Shown here piece by piece: positions 1-5,770 of a stretch of DNA of 10,119 nt. The stretch covers positions 1 through 10,119 of the forward strand of contig JBFLYM010000035.1 of the NCBI GenBank assembly GCA_040757035.1. The letters run 5' to 3'. Both the position numbers and the translations under genes were made by a program. Under the pieces are notes generated by a model, which worked only from the letters and a program-made list of their open reading frames with translations, was not told the DNA's origin and ran no database searches. Source of the stretch: JAHJBR01 sp040757035 (lineage in GTDB: Archaea; Micrarchaeota; Micrarchaeia; Anstonellales; Bilamarchaeaceae). How positions within the stretch are numbered: position 1 is the stretch's first letter; each line of letters opens with the position of its first letter.

Positions 1-289
1 GGTTTCCGATTTCTTTATATCGTATAAATGTCATAATGGTTAATTAGGCATTACATTTTAAATACCTTTCGGTCTCTTTTTCGAAGAAAGTTCAAAAACT
101 AGTGCCTAAATTAGCGGGAATTTAGGATTTTACCACCTGATAAATGTTATGTTATGAGTAAAAGTTTATAAATTGCACGGATTATCTCGAAAATTCACAT
201 CGAAAAGCGTAAGAATTTTTCTGCTGGATATTATTCGACTTAAATGATCGAAAATTATATAGAAAAATTAAATTGAGTTGATATATTCA
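1..289. other. Intergenic region downstream of pyrD
   Basis: No convincing gene is seen in this AT-rich stretch at the window's left edge. It holds an 8-bp perfect inverted repeat (105-112 with 119-126, loop AGCGGG) and a weaker 7-bp inverted repeat (44-50 with 103-109) that encloses most of the first 110 bases. Read on the minus strand, downstream of pyrD, the 8-bp hairpin is followed by a short T run, so it could be a transcription end, but it lies over 160 bases beyond the pyrD stop. No tRNA-like or C/D-box motif is visible on either strand. Confidence 0.5.
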
Positions 290-1204
290 CTATTCCTCTG
301 CCTTTCCGACTGCATCTTTTAAATTTGTATAACCATGTTTTTTCAATTCATTTTCTAACTCGCTTTCCATGCGCGCAAAAGCAGAAATTCCTTCTTCATA
401 TAAAACAGATGTAGCGGCGAACGCGCTCGCTCCTGCAAGCGCATACGCGAACGCATCCTTTCCTGAATAAATTCCTCCGCATCCTATAATGGGAATTGTA
501 CCTTTGAAATACTCGTAATATCTTCTTACATTTCCCCAACCAATCATTTTTATTGCTTCTCCGCCAAGTCCGCCCCATTTCGGTTTGAGCATTATTTTTG
601 CCTTGTCGGCATCTATGTACATTGAATTTCCTAATGTGTTTATCGCAACAATTATATCTATTCTGTTCTTTGTTACAATCTCGCAAAACTCGCTTTGCGC
701 AGAGGCGTCCAAAAAAGGCGCGGCTTTAACCGCAATTTTTTTATTTGTGTTTTTTCTTACCGCTTTCAAGATATTGTTCGTTGCTTCGGCATCGTATATT
801 ATTTGCGATTTCCCTTTAAGATTCGGACAGGAAAGATTTAATTCCAAAACATCCGCAATTTCCGAAAGAGTTTTACTCATTATTTCGGCTTCGTTCGCAT
901 CAAATCCGCTCATGCTTACGAAAACAGGTTTTTTGGTTTTCTTTTTCAATTCCGAGATTATATTCACCATCTCAACATATCCTGGATTCGGAAGGCCCAT
1001 GCTGTTTATAGTCGTATTGCCGATTGCATAAAATCTTGGACCAGGGTTTCCAATGCGCGGAAGAAAAGTTGTTGTTTTTGTTGTTATAAAACCAGCGCGC
1101 GAGTTCGCAATTTGAATAAGCTTTTCCAAAGTATCGTCATATGCGCCAGAACCATTAGTAAAAACACCATCCAACTCAAAATCCATTATGTCTGTTTTTA
1201 GCAT
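290..1204 (-). CDS. pyrD: Dihydroorotate dehydrogenase, class 1A-like
   Basis: This 304-aa FMN-dependent enzyme oxidises dihydroorotate to orotate, the fourth step of de novo pyrimidine synthesis, in the cytoplasm. Visible signatures run in the family order: TTK around K43 (FMN/substrate contact), the INSMGLPN loop at 66-73, LNLSCPN at 122-128 with C126 in the place of the class 1 catalytic cysteine, K160 in an AVK strand, and the phosphate-binding GCGG at 241-244. The SMGLPN and NLSCPN...GKSQ context resembles the Lactococcus PyrDA type (class 1A, fumarate as acceptor in studied members). No pyrK-like partner, which class 1B needs, is in the window. Length is normal. The start at 1204 has no Shine-Dalgarno motif or clear TATA box; a second ATG at codon 7 (1186) is possible. 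The gene lies downstream of asd but behind a 145-bp gap. Confidence 0.92.
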   Translation of the reverse strand: MLKTDIMDFELDGVFTNGSGAYDDTLEKLIQIANSRAGFITTKTTTFLPRIGNPGPRFYAIGNTTINSMGLPNPGYVEMVNIISELKKKTKKPVFVSMSGFDANEAEIMSKTLSEIADVLELNLSCPNLKGKSQIIYDAEATNNILKAVRKNTNKKIAVKAAPFLDASAQSEFCEIVTKNRIDIIVAINTLGNSMYIDADKAKIMLKPKWGGLGGEAIKMIGWGNVRRYYEYFKGTIPIIGCGGIYSGKDAFAYALAGASAFAATSVLYEEGISAFARMESELENELKKHGYTNLKDAVGKAEE

Positions 1205-1230
1205 AGAATCATTTCAATTTTGCAGTGCGC

Positions 1231-1270
1231 TTTCTTATTCCTTTTTATTCTTTCTTATTCTTTCTTATTC
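1231..1270. repeat. Four tandem 10-bp repeats upstream of pyrD
   Basis: The decamer TTTCTTATTC occurs four times head to tail (1231-1240, 1241-1250 with two changes, 1251-1260, 1261-1270). On the minus strand this reads as purine-rich GAATAAGAAA units immediately upstream of pyrD. The period is one helical turn. It may be slippage-derived, a bent or protein-binding tract, or part of the pyrD leader or of the promoter for the adjacent plus-strand sRNA. Confidence 0.8.
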
Positions 1271-1291
1271 TTTTCGGCTATAATGAAATAT

Positions 1292-1340
1292 GTGATGACA
1301 TGAACAACCTCTGATTGATGATGAGGTCAACAGCGTCTGA
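1292..1340 (+). ncRNA. C/D-box sRNA (2'-O-methylation guide)
   Basis: All four boxes of an archaeal C/D guide RNA are present with canonical spacing: C box GTGATGA (1292-1298), 12-nt guide (1299-1310), D' box CTGA (1311-1314), 3-nt spacer, C' box ATGATGA (1318-1324), 12-nt guide (1325-1336), D box CTGA (1337-1340). Such RNAs assemble with L7Ae, Nop5 and fibrillarin and direct ribose methylation of the target base paired to the fifth guide nucleotide upstream of D or D'. By that rule the targets would be AGGUUGUUCAUG (D' guide) and ACGCUGUUGACC (D guide), with the U at position 5 methylated in each. I could not place these targets in rRNA or tRNA from memory. The terminal stem is at best short (ATA/TAT). 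The D box ends 9 bp before the 3' end of asd on the other strand. No strong TATA box is seen; a T-rich tract lies upstream. Confidence 0.87.
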
Positions 1341-1349
1341 TATCGGTAT

Positions 1350-2420
1350 TCATATATTTATGTAACCTTTCTTCACCAAATATTCCGCGACCAAAATCCC
1401 GCCTTTTGCCGCGCCTTTTTTTGTATTGTGCGAAAGCACAACGTATTTAATCCCATTCGGGAAAATTTCGTCTTTTCTTATTCTTCCAATAATCGTGCTC
1501 ATTCCATCATTTATATCCCTGTCCTTTCGCGGCTGTGGCCTATTCTCCTCCTTTTTAATTACTATACTTTCTTTTGGTGCTGAAGGAAGATCTCCGAATT
1601 CTTTTTTGGATTTTTCGTTGAACCGTTTTATTGCATCCATATAATCTTCAGGCGAGCATGCTTTTTCTGTTTCTACAAAAACAGCTTCAGTGTGTCCATC
1701 GTATACATTTACTCGCGTGCATGTGCAACTCAGCTTGAAGGGCGCGTTTTTTATATTGCCATGTGCGAGCGAGCCAAAAATCTTTATTGTTTCTTTTTGG
1801 GCTTTTTCCTCCTCTTTTGCAATATAAGGTATCACATTGTCAATAATGTCAAGGGACGCCACGCCAGGATAACCTGCTCCAGAAAGCGCTTGCAGTGAAG
1901 TCATGAATACGTTTTTTATCCCGAATTCGTCGTAAATCGGCTTTAGGCTTACTGCGAGTCCAACCGTGGTGCAATTTGGCCCGGGCACAACAAACCCCTT
2001 CCAACCTCTTGCTTTCTGCTTTTCAATAAGCTGTATGTGCGATGCATTTACTTCTGGAATAAGAATTGGTACATCATTATCGTATCTGAATGCGGATGTG
2101 GTACTTATAACAAATTTTTCTTTTGCGCATTTCTCTTCAAATTCGCGCGCAATCTCTCCCGGAAGCGCAGATAATATTATATCGTATTGCATGATATCTT
2201 GTTCAATTTTTGCGACATCTTTTACAATCATCGATGCTAATCTTGATCCGATCTCGCTTTTTTGCTGCCATATGCATGCTTCGGAATATTTTTTTCCAGC
2301 TGATTTTTCAGAAGCATAAAGTCCTGTGATTTCAAACCAACAATGTCCTTTTACAGCTTCTATAAATTGTTGCCCAGCTACTCCAGTTGCGCCCAAAATT
2401 GCGCATTTAAATTTTTTCAT
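1350..2420 (-). CDS. asd: Aspartate-semialdehyde dehydrogenase
   Basis: This enzyme reduces aspartyl phosphate to aspartate semialdehyde with NADPH, the branch point for lysine/diaminopimelate, threonine and methionine. The 356-aa protein has the N-terminal dinucleotide motif GATGVAGQ (10-17), the nucleophile in GPNC (C150), a conserved substrate arginine in CTRV (R236) and the acid/base histidine in DGHT (H243). The segments NRPQPRKDRD (293-302) and NTKKGAAKGG (332-341) are typical of the archaeal/fungal ASADH type rather than the standard bacterial one. The ATG follows the GNAT stop codon with no gap, so the two genes are co-transcribed; GGGTG about ten bases before the start is the nearest thing to a ribosome binding site. 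A DapL-type aminotransferase in the same direction further upstream (4367-5563) fits a lysine-pathway role. Confidence 0.93.
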   Translation of the reverse strand: MKKFKCAILGATGVAGQQFIEAVKGHCWFEITGLYASEKSAGKKYSEACIWQQKSEIGSRLASMIVKDVAKIEQDIMQYDIILSALPGEIAREFEEKCAKEKFVISTTSAFRYDNDVPILIPEVNASHIQLIEKQKARGWKGFVVPGPNCTTVGLAVSLKPIYDEFGIKNVFMTSLQALSGAGYPGVASLDIIDNVIPYIAKEEEKAQKETIKIFGSLAHGNIKNAPFKLSCTCTRVNVYDGHTEAVFVETEKACSPEDYMDAIKRFNEKSKKEFGDLPSAPKESIVIKKEENRPQPRKDRDINDGMSTIIGRIRKDEIFPNGIKYVVLSHNTKKGAAKGGILVAEYLVKKGYINI

Positions 2421-2912
2421 TTACAACACCCTTATCATTTCAATCTTATAATCAAAGAATCCCCATTTTTTATATATGGCGTGCGCTTTAATGTTTTTAT
2501 GATAAACGGCAATTGATGAGTATTTCAACCCCTTTTTCTTGAACCATTTAAATGCTAAGTTTTTGAATTTACTCGCAATTCCTTTATTTCTGTAACCGCT
2601 CTTGACATAAAGGTCGCTAACATAACCAATTTTCTTCACAGCATAGACCGGCACATTCTTTTTTATAAAGTTCATCGAATAGCCAACGATTTCATCATCA
2701 ACAACAGCCACCACGACATAACTATTCTGAGATTTTATGTTTTTAATTGCCCATTTTTTCCACAATTTTTTTACATCTGGAATTAGTTTTAATATATCAT
2801 GCTCAGTAGTTTTCTTTCTATTCAGATTGCGAACATACATCATCAATTCTAGTGCTAATGGAATAAGCAATTCTACATCTCTTAATTTTGCTTTTCTAAT
2901 TGTTAATTTCAT
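2421..2912 (-). CDS. GNAT family N-acetyltransferase
   Basis: This 163-aa single-domain protein has the GNAT fold signature. A beta strand VSDLYVKSGY (98-107) runs into the acetyl-CoA pyrophosphate loop RNKGIA (108-113, the R/Q-x-x-G-x-G/A motif), followed by the amphipathic helix ending near 127. The C-terminal NIKAHAIYKKWGF (140-152) is the usual motif B region with a tyrosine often used as general acid. It should transfer an acetyl group from acetyl-CoA to an amine; whether the acceptor is a protein N-terminus or a small molecule cannot be read from sequence. The N-terminal third is rich in Lys and hydrophobic residues and likely shapes the acceptor site. It is the first gene of a two-gene unit with asd (stop TAA directly followed by ATG). 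A possible TATA element (TTTAGATA, 2931-2938, minus strand) lies about 22 bases upstream. Confidence 0.85.
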   Translation of the reverse strand: MKLTIRKAKLRDVELLIPLALELMMYVRNLNRKKTTEHDILKLIPDVKKLWKKWAIKNIKSQNSYVVVAVVDDEIVGYSMNFIKKNVPVYAVKKIGYVSDLYVKSGYRNKGIASKFKNLAFKWFKKKGLKYSSIAVYHKNIKAHAIYKKWGFFDYKIEMIRVL

Positions 2913-2942
2913 GATTTTTCATTCCCCACATATCTAAATTTT

Positions 2943-2972
2943 TTCTATCTGTTATAATTCTATCTGTTATAA
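2943..2972. repeat. 15-bp perfect tandem duplication at ATPase stop codon
   Basis: TTCTATCTGTTATAA occurs twice without a gap (2943-2957 and 2958-2972). On the minus strand it duplicates the last codons and stop of the ATPase gene in frame, giving Tyr-Asn-Arg-TAG followed by Asn-Tyr-Asn-Arg-TAG. It looks like a recent slippage duplication that left a second in-frame stop. Confidence 0.9.
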
Positions 2973-4288
2973 CGAATCAAATACTTCCATATTGGAATGA
3001 AGCTTATTGTTTTTCCTTTGATTTTTTGCTCGTTTTCATAATCCTTGGTTATTACAACAAGGTTATTGCATTTCGTTTCACTGCTTGCTTTTACTAAGGA
3101 ATCCAAGGTCTTTTTATCAATATCTTCAAATTCGGAAATAGTGGTTACTTGGACAAGTTGTTTGATTTTTCTTCTGTTTTTTATTACAAAATCAACTTCC
3201 CTTTCTTGATAATCGCGCCAATAGTATAGCTCTAATTTTTGATTTAGGGCGCTTCTTCTAAATAATTCAATAGCTACCATGTTTTCAGCTATTCTGCCAA
3301 AATTTTCAGAGAATCTGAAACCCTTAATACTATAAAAACCAGGATCAATCGTATATACTTTTTGGACAGAACGAATCTGCTTACCGGTAGAATAATCAAA
3401 TTTTTTAAGAAAAAAGAAAAGTTTACTCAACTCTAAACATTTGGAAAACCTTTCAACCGTATCCAAACTCACGCCAATTTTTTCTTTAAGCTTATTAAAT
3501 GACTGTAAAGTAGAAATATTAGAGATGTAAACGCTAGCGAGATTCTCCAATTTTTCTATTTCTGTAATTCCGAATCTTTTCACCGTATCCTTCATCAGAA
3601 TGTCGTCAAAATAACGTCGCAATAGTTCTTGCTTTCTTTGAATAGAATGAGATAAAACAACTTCTGGAAACCCACCCCATCGCACATATTCTTCAAAAAA
3701 TTTTATTATGCTGAGTTTGTTCTTGATGACGTCTAAATCATTAGTCAATTTTAAATTCTTGAAATCCAAAAATTCTTTAAAACTCAGCGGAAATACTTCA
3801 ACATTTACATATCTGCCAGTTATTACCGTTGAAATTTCTCTACTTAATAACTTGGAGGAAGATCCGGTAACTATAACATTTGCTTTCTTTACTTCTAATA
3901 AATACCTCACGAATTTTTCCCAGCCTTTAGCTACTTGTACTTCGTCTAAGACGATAAAAGGTTTAGTTGGACAAATATTTTTTACATAAGCTTCATAAAT
4001 ATCAAGTAGGTCTTTGCTTGTCAGAACTGGTGGAAAGCGGAGATCTTCAAAATTTACAATTAGCAAATCTTTGGTATTTTTTTTCTTTTGCCCAATAAGT
4101 CGCTGGAGAAAGAGATAAGCAAGAGAAGATTTGCCTGCTCTTCGCACTCCTGATAGAACGGTTGCTGTTTTCTTGGATGAAATTTTTTCAATTATTGAAA
4201 GATATGACAGTCGTGCGTGGAGTCGTTCCTTAAAGTTACCCCAAAAGTTCCAATCCAGTAATATCGCCATTATTTCGGTTTCTCTCAT
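2960..4288 (-). CDS. AAA ATPase with DUF4143 C-terminal domain
   Basis: This 442-aa protein belongs to the archaeal/bacterial AAA_14-DUF4143 ATPase family, whose cellular role is mostly unknown. Seen in order: Walker A GVRRAGKSS (47-55), Walker B FIVLDEVQ (111-118), a sensor-1-like TGSSS (141-145), and TGRYVNVEVFPLSFKEF (157-173), a hallmark of the family. A middle helical region holds WGGFPEV (204-210). The C-terminal DUF4143 portion has a restriction-endonuclease-like layout (E341, VDFVIK at 365-370), but the usual E-x-K strand reads LVQVTT (378-383), so the nuclease site looks inactive. The start at 4288 sits about 26 bases below a TTTATAAA box, fitting a leaderless mRNA; an internal ATG at codon 7 is less likely. 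GCG/CGC words are scarcer than in flanking genes, and a 12-bp inverted repeat touches its promoter. I infer an accessory, possibly acquired gene. Confidence 0.88.
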   Translation of the reverse strand: MRETEIMAILLDWNFWGNFKERLHARLSYLSIIEKISSKKTATVLSGVRRAGKSSLAYLFLQRLIGQKKKNTKDLLIVNFEDLRFPPVLTSKDLLDIYEAYVKNICPTKPFIVLDEVQVAKGWEKFVRYLLEVKKANVIVTGSSSKLLSREISTVITGRYVNVEVFPLSFKEFLDFKNLKLTNDLDVIKNKLSIIKFFEEYVRWGGFPEVVLSHSIQRKQELLRRYFDDILMKDTVKRFGITEIEKLENLASVYISNISTLQSFNKLKEKIGVSLDTVERFSKCLELSKLFFFLKKFDYSTGKQIRSVQKVYTIDPGFYSIKGFRFSENFGRIAENMVAIELFRRSALNQKLELYYWRDYQEREVDFVIKNRRKIKQLVQVTTISEFEDIDKKTLDSLVKASSETKCNNLVVITKDYENEQKIKGKTISFIPIWKYLIRYNR

Positions 4289-4310
4289 GAAAAGACATCG
4301 GTATTGAAAA

Positions 4311-4318
4311 TTTATAAA
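4311..4318 (-). promoter_or_regulatory. TATA box of the ATPase gene
   Basis: TTTATAAA is centred about 26-27 bases upstream of the ATPase ATG (A at 4288), so transcription would begin at or next to the start codon. The box overlaps the edge of an inverted repeat (left arm 4316-4327), which would place the repeat over the BRE side of the promoter. Confidence 0.65.
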
Positions 4319-4357
4319 TCTATCGGTTATTTTTGATAAAATTTGACCGATAGATTT
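4316..4357. repeat. 12-bp perfect inverted repeat (operator or terminator)
   Basis: AAATCTATCGGT (4316-4327) is the exact reverse complement of ACCGATAGATTT (4346-4357), with an 18-base spacer. It lies between the aminotransferase stop (4367) and the ATPase promoter, both on the minus strand. It may be an operator for a dimeric regulator of the ATPase gene, since one arm overlaps the TATA/BRE region, or a hairpin ending the aminotransferase transcript. No long T run follows directly, which slightly favours an operator. Confidence 0.6.
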
Positions 4358-4366
4358 TAGTATTTT

Positions 4367-5563
4367 TTAAAAAGAAAGCTTTTCTATTCTTTCAACCGCT
4401 TTCTTTATCTTTTCAACCGGTTGGGTAACCGCGAGCCTTACAAAACCTTCTCCGTACTCACCAAATGCTGTACCTGGTGTGATTGCGACTCCGTGCTTTA
4501 TCGCTTCCTTTGCAAAATCCATGCTTTTTTTGCCGGTTTTCCTTATGTCCACCCAAACATAAAATGTTCCTCGCGGTTCATTTGCACTTAAGCCGATTTT
4601 TTCCAATTCGCTTACAAGCACCTTCACCCTTCTTTCGTATTCATCAAGCATCATTTGAACTTCTTTTGGCTTTTTAGAATCTTGATAAGAAGCATAGGAA
4701 GCAAGTGCAGTGGCCGCTGTCTTTTGAATATAGACAGGAACGCCGGAATCTATATTTTCTTTTACTTTTCCAAGTCCCTTCACAATATCTGTGTTTCCGA
4801 CCGCAAAACCAATTCTATCACCAGTCATACAAAAAGTTTTTGAGAGCGAGTAAAATTCTATAACCGCATCTTTTTTGATGTCCGCGATTTCAAAAATGGA
4901 CGGAGCGGAAAAATTTCCGAAAGTGAATTCCGAATACGCATTATCATATGCAAAAATTATTTCGTATTCTCTACAAAACGCGAGCGCTTTTTCTAAAAAT
5001 TTTTTTTCGCAAACAGCACCGGTAGGATTGTTTGGATAATTCAAAAACATAATCTTTGCTTTTTTTGCATTTTCTTTTTTTATCGCATTAAAATCAGGAA
5101 GAAAATCATTTTTATTGAGCAACGGCATTTTAACCGCAATTCCATCAGAAAGGATAGTGGTTCCGTTTGCATAAACCGGATAGCCTGGATCAGGATATAA
5201 TACAATATCGCCAGAATTAACAAACGCCCTTCCAATATTTGCAATTCCTTCTTTTGCGCCTATCAGCGCGATCACTTCATTCTCAGCGTCTACTTCAACC
5301 GAAAAGCGTTTTTTTATCCATTCAGCAACCGCTCTTCTAAAAAATCCTTCGCCGGTATAGGAAGGATAATTATGGTTTTTCGGGTCCGCAGCTTCTTTTG
5401 CGAGCGCATCCAATACAAATTTTGGAGCAGGCAAATCCGGATCTCCAATTGCAAGCGAGATGACATCAACTCCTTTTTTTATTTGCTCCTGCTTAAGTGC
5501 ATCAAGCTCAGCAAACACATAATGTGGAATTCTGTTTAATCGTTTTGCGTATTTATCTTTCAT
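4367..5563 (-). CDS. dapL: Class I aminotransferase, LL-diaminopimelate aminotransferase type
   Basis: This 398-aa fold-type I PLP enzyme most resembles DapL, which converts tetrahydrodipicolinate and glutamate directly to LL-diaminopimelate in lysine synthesis. The N-terminal FAELDALKQEQIKKGVDVIS (17-36) followed by LAIGDPDLPAP is characteristic of DapL and close relatives. PLP-site residues are in place: N175 in NYPNNPTG (175-182), D207 and Y210 in YDNAY, the Schiff-base K242 in YSLSKT, R250 for the phosphate, and R376 in GFVRLAV for the substrate carboxylate. The usual MTGWRIG reads MTGDRIG here (D249). Length is normal. The promoter is not obvious; upstream DNA carries short direct repeats. 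Linkage with asd two genes downstream supports the lysine pathway, but a related amino-acid aminotransferase cannot be excluded by eye. Confidence 0.8.
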   Translation of the reverse strand: MKDKYAKRLNRIPHYVFAELDALKQEQIKKGVDVISLAIGDPDLPAPKFVLDALAKEAADPKNHNYPSYTGEGFFRRAVAEWIKKRFSVEVDAENEVIALIGAKEGIANIGRAFVNSGDIVLYPDPGYPVYANGTTILSDGIAVKMPLLNKNDFLPDFNAIKKENAKKAKIMFLNYPNNPTGAVCEKKFLEKALAFCREYEIIFAYDNAYSEFTFGNFSAPSIFEIADIKKDAVIEFYSLSKTFCMTGDRIGFAVGNTDIVKGLGKVKENIDSGVPVYIQKTAATALASYASYQDSKKPKEVQMMLDEYERRVKVLVSELEKIGLSANEPRGTFYVWVDIRKTGKKSMDFAKEAIKHGVAITPGTAFGEYGEGFVRLAVTQPVEKIKKAVERIEKLSF

Positions 5564-5770
5564 TATATTACCCGAATTGTTGCTTGAATTCTGATTTGTT
5601 GCTTGAATTTTAAGAATTTTGGTGATTAATGATTGACTAATAACTAATTAATGATTAATATGGGGTAATTTTTCTGTGAAAGTTTAAATTTATTACCTAA
5701 ATTTTAAAGGCCTCAGCACTGGAAACCATGATCCGTATTGTTTATATAAAATCGCAAAAAAATTAAATAC
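5564..5770. promoter_or_regulatory. Divergent intergenic region with direct repeats
   Basis: This 207-bp AT-rich spacer separates the divergent aminotransferase and DUF2797 genes. It holds TTGTTGCTTGAATT twice (5577-5590 and 5596-5609, 19-bp period) and ATTAATGATT twice (5625-5634 and 5647-5656, 22-bp period). The spacings, near two helical turns, suggest regulator sites on the aminotransferase side. The right part contains the DUF2797 promoter. No RNA gene is recognised. Confidence 0.55.
5741..5748 (+). promoter_or_regulatory. TATA box of the DUF2797 gene
   Basis: TTTATATA is a consensus archaeal TATA box, centred 26 bases before the ATG at 5771. That spacing places the transcription start at the start codon, predicting a leaderless mRNA. 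It is the clearest promoter in the window. Confidence 0.75.

Noticed and set aside
396..686. 96-codon open frame on the minus strand inside pyrD
   Set aside because: It lies in another frame of a well-recognised gene, is basic and low in complexity, and has no promoter or motif.
585..1031. 148-codon open frame on the plus strand
   Set aside because: It is antisense to pyrD, whose family motifs cover the region; the hydrophobic translation is a by-product of complementary codons.
1231..1270. Possible CRISPR-like array
   Set aside because: The units are 10 bp and directly tandem with no unique spacers.
1966..2319. 117-codon open frame opposite asd
   Set aside because: Shadow of the asd coding strand with no domain or start signal.
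5625..5670. Possible second C/D-box sRNA (GTGATTAATGATTGA)
   Set aside because: No intact C box (RTGATGA) and no pair of CTGA boxes at guide-length spacing.
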